From Tetragonia tetragonoides (Eukaryota > Streptophyta > Magnoliopsida > Caryophyllales > Aizoaceae), in assembly GCA_038025085.1 (NCBI GenBank), contig CM076152.1:26496001-26560000 (forward strand): a DNA stretch of 64,000 nt, read 5' to 3'. This document shows positions 56,001 to 63,082 of the stretch, piece after piece (position 1 is the stretch's first letter; each line of letters starts with the position of its first letter). The notes under the pieces are model-generated. The model was not told where the DNA came from and made no database searches. It worked only from the letters and a program-made list of their open reading frames with translations. The translations under genes were made by a program, and so were the position numbers.

Positions 56001-56769
56001 GCCAAAAAGAAAAAAGAAAAAGAGAAAAAAATGAAGATGGTATCACTCACCTTAAATGGTTGAATTTGAGCTTAGGTTTTGGACCAGAAAGGTGTAGGCC
56101 AACTCATCAAACTAGCAATGGAGAAGGGTCGCAGTTCAAGGCCTAGCTTGAAGGTAAGCTTATGCTTGAAGTCGGAAGTCAAAAATGCAATATTAATAAA
56201 TCCTTTAGGAACAATCTTTACATGTCCATATCTGGGTATTTGAAGGATCGTTATAGATAGGCATTAGTTATCTGTGATTCTCTCTGCTCCTAGAATCTTT
56301 TTCCACATTAAGCGAGGGAGGAAGGTGGCGTGTTACTGGGGTAATCAGGTAGCACCGGAGGATAATGGTGTTTAACCATTCTAATGTTTTATCTATATCA
56401 TCGCAATTATAACTCCTGCAAGTTTTGTGATCTGTGTATACTGAGGCTTGCTTATACTTGTCGGCACGGATAACTGTCATCAGTTCTTATAAGTTATAAA
56501 GCTAAAGCTATGTTACTTAAAATACTATTGACAGGTTGGTATATGTGGAGAGCATGGAGGAGAACCTTCATCAGTTGCATTTTTCGCAGAGGCTGGTTTG
56601 GATTATGTTTCATGTTCCCCTTTCAGGTTTGCTAGGTTTGCTGTGTATATTAATCAGTTGTTCAAGTATGTATTGATGCATACATTAATCTGTTGAAGAA
56701 CTCCTATGACTTTTTCCTGTTTACAGGGTTCCCATTGCAAGGCTAGCAGCAGCTCAAGTCGCTGTTTGA
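30778..56769 (+). CDS. PPDK: Pyruvate,phosphate dikinase, plastid form, 20 exons, one-base lesion in exon 17
   Basis: PPDK interconverts pyruvate, ATP and phosphate with phosphoenolpyruvate, AMP and pyrophosphate, in chloroplast stroma or cytosol. The 20 exons listed below join in phase to 2909 bases including the stop, one short of 970 codons; plant PPDK is of this size. Order: transit peptide (exon 1), ATP-grasp region (exons 2-8), phosphohistidine swivel region (exons 9-11) with [10 protein letters not shown] holding regulatory Thr549 and catalytic His551, and pyruvate/PEP barrel (exons 12-20) with the catalytic Cys in YVSCSPFR. All introns are GT-AG except intron 15 (GC-AG). Exon 17 lacks one base near 55825, so the frame meets TAA at 55853-55855 after about 867 residues. 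This is either inactivation or a sequence error. The gene spans 26 kb because of transposon-filled introns. Confidence 0.93.
31286..31342 (+). CDS. PPDK: PPDK exon 2
   Basis: 19 codons ([18 protein letters not shown]), phase 0 at both ends. This is the start of the mature enzyme. Acceptor TACAG, donor GTAAGT. The intron that follows is 9.3 kb. Confidence 0.88.
31796..31981. mobile_element. MITE in PPDK intron 2
   Basis: Inverted ends CTATGTTGCTCGGAC and, inverted, TATGTTGCTCGAAC. GGGGGAAAC is repeated on both sides (31787-31795 and 31982-31990), an 8-9-bp duplication. The interior has repeated GTGTCC segments and no ORF. Confidence 0.7.
31991..32344. other. Unassigned part of PPDK intron 2
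   Basis: I see no coding region or element ends here. It is intronic sequence. Confidence 0.4.
32478..34553 (+). mobile_element. Small LTR (TRIM-like) element with nested LTR pieces
   Basis: Starts TGTTAAGTGG and ends CCACTTAACA. CTTAT is duplicated at 32473-32477 and 34554-34558. A first LTR-like repeat (32478 to about 32617) is followed by TGGTATTAAAGC, close to the common primer site for initiator Met tRNA. A second, shorter copy lies at 34470-34553. No coding domain is visible. The interior was enlarged by Sirevirus-like LTR sequence. Confidence 0.7.
32790..34462 (-). mobile_element. Sirevirus-like (copia) LTR remnants
   Basis: On the minus strand TGTTGGGTTCCTGG..GATGATAACAAA (ending at 34227) looks like a Sirevirus LTR start. 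It is preceded by CATCAAAAAGGGGAATT, which fits its polypurine tract. A second LTR-start-like sequence lies near 34460. The C-rich run at about 32801-32812 would be near the LTR 3' end. No ORF. Edges are approximate. Confidence 0.5.
35330..35337. repeat. Target-site duplication TTGACGAC (left), hAT
   Basis: Identical to 39948-39955. An 8-bp duplication is the hAT signature. Confidence 0.9.
35837..35876. repeat. (GGGAGT)n hexanucleotide repeat in the hAT last exon
   Basis: About six or seven units, encoding a Thr-Pro run on the minus strand. Confidence 0.8.
37360..38185. mobile_element. Stowaway-like MITE with C-rich core, about 826 bp
   Basis: Begins CTCCCTCCGGCCC and ends GGGACGGAGGGA, the Stowaway-type inverted end, with TA on both sides. 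Arms share GTAAGGAAGA. The core (37500-37860) is dense in CCACCCACCAGCCC-like repeats, with (GTGAAA)n at 38005-38045. This is much longer than ordinary Stowaway elements, so extra sequence was gained. It lies in the hAT intron between exons A and B. Confidence 0.7.
40601..40834 (+). CDS. PPDK: PPDK exon 3
   Basis: 78 codons starting [20 protein letters not shown], ending [10 protein letters not shown]. Nucleotide-binding part. Acceptor TGTAG lies about 50 bases after the end of an RTE LINE. Confidence 0.93.
40976..41113 (+). CDS. PPDK: PPDK exon 4
   Basis: 46 codons, [17 protein letters not shown] to MFGNV. Phase 0; donor GTAAGT. Confidence 0.93.
41364..41526 (+). CDS. PPDK: PPDK exon 5
   Basis: 163 bases, [17 protein letters not shown] to KFPA plus one base of a split Asp codon. 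Donor G|GTAATG. Confidence 0.92.
41670..41905 (+). CDS. PPDK: PPDK exon 6
   Basis: 236 bases completing the Asp codon. It includes [22 protein letters not shown] and [21 protein letters not shown], the ATP-grasp core. Confidence 0.93.
41979..42100 (+). mobile_element. tRNA-derived SINE in PPDK intron 6
   Basis: Box A TAGCGCAGTGG (41993-42003) and box B GATCGAGTC (42037-42045) at tRNA-like spacing form a pol III promoter. An A/T-rich tail ends it. TGTGTGACCTTACA (41965-41978) and TGTATGACCTTACA (42101-42114) are the target duplications. About 122 bp. Confidence 0.85.
42129..44058 (-). mobile_element. 5'-truncated LINE in PPDK intron 6
   Basis: A 19-bp duplication TTACATTTCTTTTGTTTTC lies at 42110-42128 and 44059-44077. 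Minus-strand segments are, in order: RT palm ([15 protein letters not shown] near 43970, GLRRSPLSP near 43800, CFTDDLLMF near 43690), thumb ([36 protein letters not shown]), then the zf-RVT and C-terminal part (42377-42949). Several frame changes break it. It inserted at the SINE's 3' duplication. Confidence 0.9.
44104..44232 (+). CDS. PPDK: PPDK exon 7
   Basis: 43 codons, [17 protein letters not shown] to HYKDMM. Phase 0. It is separated from exon 6 by a SINE and a LINE. Confidence 0.93.
44384..44563 (+). CDS. PPDK: PPDK exon 8
   Basis: 60 codons, [26 protein letters not shown] to LDQLLHPQ; end of the nucleotide-binding domain. Confidence 0.93.
44564..45530. other. Left part of PPDK intron 8, unassigned
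   Basis: A/T-rich intronic sequence without supported ORFs or repeat ends. Confidence 0.4.
45531..45860 (-). mobile_element. LINE reverse-transcriptase fragment in PPDK intron 8
   Basis: The minus strand reads [45 protein letters not shown], part of the reverse-transcriptase palm of an L1-type LINE. Both ends are missing and stops occur. No target duplication found. Confidence 0.7.
45978..46025. repeat. (ATT)n microsatellite
   Basis: Imperfect ATT repeats, interrupted by AATATCAATATGATT. Confidence 0.8.
46574..46711 (+). CDS. PPDK: PPDK exon 9
   Basis: 46 codons, [26 protein letters not shown] to GKSVIL; linker into the phosphohistidine domain. Confidence 0.92.
47100..47380 (+). mobile_element. 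LINE 3' end fragment in PPDK intron 9
   Basis: Ends TTTTGGTAATAAAATACGC..TTTTTACC followed by an A-rich tail (47357-47380), the usual end of plant L1-type LINEs. No coding part remains. The left edge is approximate. Confidence 0.5.
47575..49150 (+). mobile_element. 5'-truncated LINE in PPDK intron 9
   Basis: 47583-47978 encodes the post-RT region ([38 protein letters not shown]). After a TAG the frame continues 47980-48290, then 48304-49059 gives a 251-codon stretch ending in a zf-RVT module ([39 protein letters not shown]) and [14 protein letters not shown]. The 3' tail ends CTTTCTCTTTATCTAAAAAA. I found no duplication. Confidence 0.85.
49228..49761. mobile_element. Stowaway-like MITE with a nested MITE
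   Basis: Ends CTCCCTCCGTCTCAAAAAAA and, inverted, CTCCCTCAGTCTCAAAAAAA, continuing with CCTAAACC on both arms. TA flanks both sides. The interior is interrupted by another inverted-repeat element at 49452-49731. Confidence 0.8.
49452..49731. mobile_element. MITE nested in the Stowaway-like element
   Basis: Arms of about 80 bases pair: GCTCGTTTACTTGCTTGCAATC at the left and its near complement GATTGCAAGCAAGTAAACG at the right, and further inside the GGTAGATGT..GTGAAAAAGG-type segments. No ORF. The target duplication is not clear. Confidence 0.7.
50453..50617 (+). CDS. PPDK: PPDK exon 10 (phosphohistidine site)
   Basis: 55 codons. Carries [22 protein letters not shown]: Thr549 (50531-50533) is the light/dark-regulated residue position known in the family and His551 (50537-50539) the phosphorylated catalytic residue. 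Both are intact. Confidence 0.94.
50710..50871 (+). CDS. PPDK: PPDK exon 11
   Basis: 54 codons, [19 protein letters not shown] to DIRGLK. Donor GTTGTA. Confidence 0.92.
51088..51177 (+). CDS. PPDK: PPDK exon 12
   Basis: 30 codons, [30 protein letters not shown]; start of the PEP-binding barrel with the conserved Arg-Thr-Glu. Confidence 0.93.
51576..51714 (+). CDS. PPDK: PPDK exon 13
   Basis: 139 bases, [24 protein letters not shown] to FRAMD plus one base of Gly. The next intron holds LTR retrotransposon pieces. Confidence 0.93.
52160..53162 (-). mobile_element. Sirevirus-like LTR fragment in PPDK intron 13
   Basis: 52160-52310 closely matches 33535-33690 (AATTCGTCCAACA..TTTTACAGAAGA, then CCATAAAGTAAAAG). 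It ends GTTATCGTCAAAACATGGGAACCCAACA, the same end as at 34227. So it is a second copy of the LTR family. It ends 22 bases before exon 14. Confidence 0.6.
53185..53362 (+). CDS. PPDK: PPDK exon 14
   Basis: 178 bases, [20 protein letters not shown] to NPMLGFRGC plus two bases of Arg. The acceptor lies 22 bases after an LTR-like end. Confidence 0.93.
53363..54399. other. PPDK intron 14
   Basis: Contains a pyrimidine-rich low-complexity tract (53475-53550). No gene or element ends that I can support. A 74-codon ORF at 53615-53839 has no recognisable features. Confidence 0.4.
54400..54529 (+). CDS. PPDK: PPDK exon 15
   Basis: 130 bases, [21 protein letters not shown] to MVPLVGTPQ. The phase requires the exon to end at 54529, where the intron starts GCATGT, a GC donor. 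Confidence 0.92.
54573..54599. repeat. (TA)n microsatellite at the foldback insertion site
   Basis: AT repeats flank the left end of the foldback element; ATATATAC follows its right end, so the element inserted at TA. Confidence 0.8.
54600..55392. mobile_element. Foldback element in PPDK intron 15, split by a LINE
   Basis: The ends GGATAAATTGGCCAAAAC and, inverted, GGACAAATTGGCCAAAAC continue as arms of about 150 bases that pair almost throughout, down to ATGTGGTAACTTTTTATTT around a loop of some 25 bases near 54757-54780. The right arm is split by a LINE at 54815-55200. The right arm also has about 60 extra bases. No ORF belongs to it. Confidence 0.8.
54815..55200 (-). mobile_element. 5'-truncated LINE in the foldback arm
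   Basis: A 12-bp duplication GGAAAAATGTAT lies at 54803-54814 and 55201-55212. The minus strand encodes an RNase H-like end ([29 protein letters not shown]) and finishes with ATGAAATTTTGCTGTTCTAG and an A-rich tail at the left. Confidence 0.85.
55523..55651 (+). CDS. PPDK: PPDK exon 16
   Basis: 43 codons, [21 protein letters not shown] to [11 protein letters not shown]. Phase 0. Confidence 0.92.
55811..55947 (+). CDS. PPDK: PPDK exon 17, one base missing
   Basis: 137 bases where 138 are needed. IAKEA is followed out of frame by sequence that, in the next frame, reads [24 protein letters not shown], a strongly conserved part. A missing G near 55825 explains this. The used frame meets TAA at 55853-55855. 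Confidence 0.92.
56076..56153 (+). CDS. PPDK: PPDK exon 18
   Basis: 26 codons, [26 protein letters not shown]. Phase 0. Confidence 0.92.
56535..56626 (+). CDS. PPDK: PPDK exon 19 (catalytic Cys)
   Basis: 92 bases, [30 protein letters not shown] plus two bases of Arg. The Cys codon at 56613-56615 is the general acid/base of the pyruvate half-reaction in the family. Confidence 0.93.
56727..56769 (+). CDS. PPDK: PPDK exon 20 and stop
   Basis: 43 bases, [13 protein letters not shown] and TGA. The C-terminus matches the normal length. Confidence 0.92.
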
Positions 56770-56827
56770 CACAGATGTATACACCACCACATATTCTGTT
56801 TGTAATTTGTAAATAATTGAAAATGCA

Positions 56828-56833
56828 AATAAA
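56828..56833 (+). terminator. PPDK polyadenylation signal AATAAA
   Basis: AATAAA 59 bases after the stop codon, in an A/T-rich 3' untranslated region with TTTGTAATTTGT-like upstream elements. Confidence 0.7.
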
Positions 56834-57455
56834 AGTATATAGAACAGCAGCACCATTTCACCTGTGGGAAAGGAGAAATTTGTTAGCAATTGCAAGTTGA
56901 AATGTATATTTAAATGGATAATAAGGAAAGTTCCACTATGCATTTGGGTACAAGGATTTGTACATAATAGAAATTTGTGTATTATGGGACCTGACATATA
57001 TATATAATAGTAAGGATTTTTTGTCGGAAACTAATTTTTTTGTGCCACTTTTATCAAATACAACCTAATAAAAAAATTTGTGTACACAAGTTACACAGAA
57101 GAACGTGACCCTTTAGGGGTTATGGAACGGGAACTGGAACGAAATTCGTATATTTTAGAATTGACAATGGGGAGCAGCAGGTTGAGCAGAGATGATGAGA
57201 ATGTGGTATGCTTAGGAAACTTTGTTTTAGTTGTTTAAAAATAAATTAATTTCCTTATTTTTTTAATTAACTTGAAGCTATTTCACTAAACTAAAGGGAA
57301 ACAAGGGGCAAGTTATTCAAACATCCAAGTAAACATCAGACCACATTATTTACTACATTAGTGCTAGCCTTGGACAAGTTTAGCCATGCCAAATGTTGTT
57401 GCTAGAAGCAATAGCTCCGATCAAAGCAGTATGAAGAGCGCTCATGAACGGTCCA
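56834..57455. other. Intergenic sequence after PPDK
   Basis: A/T-rich, with a short TATATATA run near 56996-57005. No gene supported. Confidence 0.4.
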
Positions 57456-57770
57456 CTACCTAAAGTGATCTTTCGGGTAGCTAAAGATTAACAGCGCAAT
57501 CAAGGTTACGATTACTGATGCAACCAAAGCTTGTTTTGCCACCTCAAGGAGTACATGTAAGGAGGAAGGGGGACTATTCCGCCAAATATGTAGACGATCG
57601 CCATTGTGAATGCACTCTGCATAGCTCTTCTTTTGGTCTGGCTTCTCTAAACCTAGCTCAAACTTCATCATGAAATCAAGCCAAGCTTGGGGTTTACTCC
57701 TGAGAGAATTCACCACGTGAGCATACTCATGCGATTCTATCCCATACTCTGACAGTATCTCTTTTATCTA
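57456..57770 (-). pseudogene. Vacuolar iron transporter (VIT/CCC1 family) fragment, broken
   Basis: The minus strand reads EILSEYGIESHEYAHVVNSLRSKPQAWLDFMMKFELGLEKPD, the cytosolic metal-binding hairpin of VIT1-type transporters. In a second frame it continues RAMQSAFTMAIVYIFGGIVPL (a membrane segment), and in the first frame again LLEVAKQALVASVIVTLIALLIFSYPKD (another membrane segment), then stop. At least two indels break it. N-terminal segments and the last helices are missing. VIT proteins move iron or manganese into the vacuole; this fragment cannot. Confidence 0.75.
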
Positions 57771-58152
57771 AGTAATTTCCTTCTTATATTAAATAGTAAA
57801 TGGAGTTCTAATATTTATATAAGAAAATGGAAGTCTCGTGTTAATCCGCAAAATATAGTTGAACGTTTCTTAAGAAACAGAAAGAGGGTAATTGGACTAC
57901 TACAGGAGTACCGTTGTTGGTCATCAAGTACAACTGACAATCAACTTTAATAAAGAAAGTGAAGGAGGGCAACATGCTTGCTTTTAATTTAATAATATTT
58001 TTGCTCAACTTTAAATGTATCCAATATCTACAAATTGACAAAACGTGCATCAATATTCAACGACATCTCTTTTTCTTTTTCGGGTCATGTTTCACTCTCA
58101 TGTCTCTGATGCTCTAACTGACAACCGCTCGGCGGAACGCCGGCCATCCAAC

Positions 58153-58156
<4 letters not shown>
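57771..58156. other. Unassigned intergenic sequence
   Basis: A 70-codon minus-strand ORF at 57841-58053 has no recognisable domain and is likely chance. Nothing else is supported. Confidence 0.4.

Positions 58157-58205
<49 letters not shown>
58157..58205. repeat. (CT)n microsatellite
   Basis: About 24 uninterrupted CT units. Confidence 0.95.
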
Positions 58206-58208
<3 letters not shown>

Positions 58209-59118
58209 TCTTAATCCATGACTTCACAATTACAAATGGCAGGGGAAAAATTACAGCAGGGCTCTGTTATGTTTTTGGTATATATATTATTATTTGCAAG
58301 ATACTACAAATGAGATTTTGAAACTTAATTGGCGTTCAGCGTCAATTATGCGTTGTTCTAGAGTTTATAACTCAAACCCCTTGTTCGGATATAGTAATCT
58401 ACTCTAGCTAGTAGTTTTTTTGTTGTTCCTCCTTTCCAGCTTCTTTTGGCCTTTTGTTCATTGCACTTCTTTTTTTTTTCTTTTAGTATGTCCTTTTACT
58501 CTCCTGATTTCCTTGCATTAGATAGTATATTAATGACTAATAGATTTGACTATCTATGTTTTATTTTGGAAACTAAAGAGATTTTATTACTTTCAAAAAG
58601 ATATGCAATGACTACAAAGTAGCCAAGCTAATCCCAAATTATGCTACTCCGACTTTCTCTCTCTTAAACGAGAGCTTCTCTCTCTAAACTCTAGAGAGTT
58701 CCCTTTTCTTTCCTAAACTCTTCGTTTCTTGCCAGCCGAGCTTGTTTCCTTCTTACCCAGTGCATGTTGGTTTTTCCTCATCATTCTTCTCTTCACCCAA
58801 GTCTACTAATCATTCCTTTACAAGCTATCTGATTTGGGGGCTTGGGCACGCGTCTCTCTCTTTATTTTCTATTGGGTTTTTAGGGTGGTGAGCTTCCTTT
58901 TCGAATCGTCGCTTTATTGCTATTTATTACTTCCTTTTCATACCCTTTTCATCAACCTCAAATTTTCCCACTTTCTGGTGTTCTTTTCTTTTATCATCCC
59001 ACAGTGCTTTTACTTCCATCTCCTAGTTTCTTTATTTCATTTGCTTGCTTTGAACTGCTCGTGTCGCTTTCACCTCCTTGCTACTTTTGTTTACTAGTTT
59101 TGCTCCCTCATTTTCAAC

Positions 59119-59871
59119 ATGCAAGCTATGAACAACAATTTATGGAGAGCTTTTAGACGTGGGCCCATCATCCAAGTGACGGATGGGTTTCTTGATGCGC
59201 AACGAGGTATCTGGAATTTTTGTGTCCTTGGTTTGCTCGTGGATTACAGGCTGCTGCGTACCCAAAGAATTCAAGGGCATGTTGATGAAAATTGGCATAC
59301 AAGGAGCCCAATCAGAATTTATCGAATGGATGATCTCTATGTTATCTTTTGTGAGGAGTTTCAAGACAAAATGGATATTTTGGAGCGTGGTACAACTGCA
59401 TTTGAAGGCGCTCTGATGGTTTTCAAAGACTGGACTCCGAACAGAATTCCCAAATCTGTTCGATTTATTACAGCTGAACTCTGGGTGAGAATATGTGGAC
59501 TCCCATTTGAGTATCTGCATGTGCATGTGGCAGATATGGTAGGAGGACTAGTTGGGGAGTTGCTGCATGTGGAGTCTAACTTCTCTCTTGTCCCCTCGCA
59601 TGACTATTTGCGCATTAGAGTGTAGGTTCGCCTTGATCTTCCTCTACTGCCAGGTTTTTATTTGTTACTTGACAATGATACTCTGCTATGGATTCAATTT
59701 AAATATAAGGAGTTATTCAAGTATTGTGTTAAATGTAGGAGAGTTGGACACAAGGCTCCTCGTTATCATATGTCCCCAGGTGAAGTGGAATCAGAGATTG
59801 AGCGAAGAATGATATGGTTGCGCTATCAAGGCTACCATACTCTGCAAGCAGAGCATGGTTTCACTATGTAA
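59119..59871 (+). pseudogene. LINE ORF1: DUF4283-like domain and zinc knuckle
   Basis: 59119-59625 (168 codons) reads NNNLWRAFRRGPIIQVTDGFLDAQRGIWNF and SVRFITAELWVRICGLPFEYL, like the DUF4283 domain common in plant LINE ORF1. After one TAG the same frame continues with LLLDNDTLLWIQFKYKELFKYCVKCRRVGHKAPRY, a CCHC-type knuckle in which the last Cys is replaced by Tyr. ORF1 would bind LINE RNA. The tail from 59881 to 60930 is two further low-complexity segments, probably the ORF1 C-terminus. Confidence 0.75.
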
Positions 59872-59880
59872 TCGCTTGAT

Positions 59881-60928
59881 ATGCGTGCAACACCATCTAC
59901 CTCAAGCAACTTCACTTCTCGGGTGAGGTTTGGACATCATGTTGAAGTTCAATCTCCCCCAAGAGCTCCATCCTCTGAAACTTGGTGGGATTTCGGGCTT
60001 GGCACTACACCAAGGGGTATAAGAATCGTCCCTGGTGCAGAATTCACGGTGGGAGGGGCTCCTTTCACAGCTCCGGTAATGAACTTACAGGTACCTATCA
60101 ATGGCAACAATGCACAACAAGGATCAGAGCACATGCAAGCTAATCAGGGTGCTGGGGTAGATGTTAGTAATGCAAGGGCGGGTGGGTTTATTGGAAATTT
60201 GAGTGATCTTAATATAAACCAACATATTGTAGCTCCTAGGAGTCGGTTGACACAAACAAGCTCTGTGTTTCGCATTGTTTTAGCAGCATGAGCTTGAAGG
60301 ACCGCAAGCAGCAAGACGAGATGATGTTATGGGCTACAATCAATTAATGAGACCTGAAGAAGGACAAATTCTTTATCCTATCCCATTTGACCCGTTTGGT
60401 GGTGATGAAATGGAACCAGAGCCAATTGATATCCCGGATATCCCTGTCCCAGAGCCTCCGGTTGCGCCTGCTGTGGAAGTTGTTCATGTTCTCGTGAATG
60501 ATACAGCTGGAAATAATCATACTCCTGAGGTAAATGAAGCCCTCCCTAACCCACCTTGTGTTGGTTCTCTTGTGGGTGGAATGTCTCAAAATGCTGATAA
60601 CTTGGCTATTGTGGCTTCTCTTGCTGGTGGAGGGCCTAGTATCATGGGTGCTTCTACTCATATTGACTTGACAACTCTGGAAGAGGGTGGACTGAATACT
60701 ATACATCATGATACGAGGGTGGCTTTGAATGAAGATATAACTAGGGAACAAGTAGTGATGATGTCTAATGTAGAGGAAACTCATAGTGAAAATAATAGTG
60801 GGATGGGACTGCATTCTCTGGTTTTCACAAACACAACTACTGCGGCTGCTTCTTCTACCCGCCACCAGTCTCCTAGGTCAGATGGAGTGCTCTTTTTTTG
60901 TGGCTCGAGGTCTAGGGCAATGTTTTGA
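59881..60928 (+). pseudogene. LINE ORF1 C-terminal low-complexity part
   Basis: Two frames (59881-60291 and 60329-60928) are rich in Pro, Asn, Gly, Ser and acidic residues with no domain. They lie between the knuckle and the endonuclease, which is where plant LINE ORF1 has a variable tail. Confidence 0.5.
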
Positions 60929-61259
60929 AGGAAGGGTAATAGGAGGAGGAATACTAGATCAGCAAGAAGATCCATATCTCCTGGCCTTCATGCTAAACGC
61001 AAAGCTTACTCTGATCCCTCTCCTATTGCCATGGTGGATTCTGATCAAGGTGAAGAGGTTTCGTCTAACTTCGTCAGACATGGAAAGCATCGTTGTGGCT
61101 TTAATAAAGCTAGTTCATCTGGTACTGCAGGTTTGGGTAATCATAGCTCTTTGATTATTGATGTTAATGAATAAGGAGTTGTGGAGGTTTTCCCGCAACA
61201 ACCTCCCGAGCAGCCATGATTTGCCTAAGTTAGAATTGCAGGGGACTAAGAAGCCCTAA

Positions 61260-62235
61260 CACCTCTACAATTCTTTGTCTCCGAAAGTTGTTAGGGTCCT
61301 CTACTACTGATGTTATATTTCTTATTGAAACTAAATGTGAGGCCTCTTTTGTTTATAATTATCTTAGGCGCCATGGTGTTGTTAATTGGGAAGGTGTTGA
61401 TGCTATTGGTTTAAGTGGTGGTCTAGTGGTAGCTGGGCGTAGTAATACTAGACTTGTGGTTTGTTTTAAGACATCTAACTGTATTGTCCAAAAAGTTATC
61501 TGTAATATGGATGATAATTGGATCTTGTGTTTGGTGTATGGACCGCCTGTTGTTGATGATCGACCTATGTTTTGGGAAGATCTTGGTGTTTATCTTGGCC
61601 TGCTTAATTTGTCGTTTGGTATATTGGGATATATTAATCAAGTGGATACAGGGTGTGATAAAAAAAGGAGGTAATTTGTTTATTAAAAGACTTAAAGAAT
61701 TATGGGACTGGAAAAATAAGTTTTTTGTACAAGATATTTCCTTTAAAGAACCGAGATACACATGGCTAAACAAAAGAGATGGGGATGGTGAGATTCTGGT
61801 AGAGATTGGATAAGGGATTATGCTCAAAGGATTGGTTTAACTTGTATCCTAATAGTTTGGTACAGCACTTACCTTTCATGAGCTGAGATCATTGTCCCAT
61901 CTTATTAGACATTAATCCTCATAGAGAACGTAAAGGGAGAATATACTAAATAGAAGATTGGAGTCTAGATTATCCAGAGGTGCTTGAATTAGTGGATAAA
62001 GATTGGAATTTGGAGAGTAGTGGGTGCCCAATGTTTCAGTTAACAAGGAGAATTAGTAATACAAGGGAAGCTTTAAAACATTTGTCTTTAGATAAAAGAA
62101 AAGAATGGGATTTAGAGTGGAGCCATTTTAATACCATTTTAATAATAAATTCAATCAGGCTCTTGAGGAGATTGAGAATGGCTCGCCAAACATCTCGTTT
62201 TCGGAAATCCATAGCCAATTCTCTGAGTTCCTAGT
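61260..62235 (+). pseudogene. LINE ORF2 endonuclease and linker
   Basis: 61288-61674 reads DVIFLIETKCEASFVYNYL (catalytic Glu) and GLSGGLVVAG, then CLVYGPP, as in plant LINE apurinic-type endonucleases. Other frames give RYTWLNKRDGDGEI and, near 61885, a DHCPILLDINPH-like motif with a stop beside it. 61980-62235 continues toward the reverse transcriptase. Confidence 0.75.
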
Positions 62236-62326
62236 TAATCAAGCTAAATACTGGAAACAACGAGCCAAGATCAGGTGGGCTAAAGAGGGTGATTCATATA
62301 AGAGATATTTTTTCAATTGGACAAAG

Positions 62327-63080
62327 ATGAGAAAAGCCAAGGTGACTATCTCTGCTATTAAAGATAGTGCAGGAGATTGGAAAACAGATGACAAGGAGAT
62401 AGGAGAGGTTTTTATGGACTATTATAAAATCCTTTTTAAGGTTGGTTTCCCTTGGTCACAGAGCCCTCCCATAAGTGAAGAGTTATTCTCACGCACCCTT
62501 GGGTGTTTAAGCTCGCCTTAATGAATCCGATCTTCGTCATTTAGACAAGCCTTTTCACTAAACGGGAGGTGTGCAATGCTATTTTCAATTAGGCCCTCTA
62601 AAAGCACTAGGCTAAGATGGTATCCCAGCTGTGCTCTTTCAGAAATGTTGGTCACAAGTGAAGGACAAAGTTACTGAAACTACTCTATATGTTCTGAATT
62701 CTGGTTTTGTCTTAAGATAGATTAACAAGACTATTATTGCTTTGATTCCGAAGATTGATAATCCGGAGGGGGTGTCGCATTTTCGCGCAATCAACTTGTG
62801 TAATGTCTGCTACAAGATTGTCTCTAAGTGTATAACAAATCGTATGAAAAAGGTACTCCCGGACCTTATTGATAAAATGCAATGTGCTTTTGTCCCAGAA
62901 CGTCTTATTTCGGATAATAATTTGTTGGGCATGAAGTTCTTGAAAGTATTAGACGCACAACGAAGGGGCCATATTTCAAAATGGCTCTAAAAGAAGATAT
63001 GAGCAAAGCATACGATCGAGTCGATTGGAGCTTCTTAAAATAGGTTCTTATACATGTGGGCATCCCGGATCATTGGATAT
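62327..63080 (+). pseudogene. LINE ORF2 reverse transcriptase, N-terminal part
   Basis: The segment has IPKIDNPEGVSHFRAINLCNVCYKIVSKCI, QCAFVPERLISDNNLL and, after a frame change, EDMSKAYDRVDWSFLK, the first motifs of the reverse transcriptase. The catalytic FADD box is missing because the LINE ends here. Confidence 0.8.
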
Positions 63081-63082
63081 TG

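Larger units (their letters stand above)
58650..63082 (+). mobile_element. LINE with ORF1 and ORF2 remnants, cut by an LTR element
   Basis: A CT-rich 5' part (from about 58650) precedes ORF1 (59119) and ORF2 (about 61260). The reverse transcriptase breaks off at about 63082, where another retrotransposon begins. Several stops and frame changes show decay. The 3' part is outside the window. Confidence 0.8.

Noticed and set aside
58834..59156. Hydrophobic ORFs upstream of the LINE ORF1
   Set aside because: They are Phe/Leu-rich products of a T/C-rich LINE 5' region and have no conserved features.
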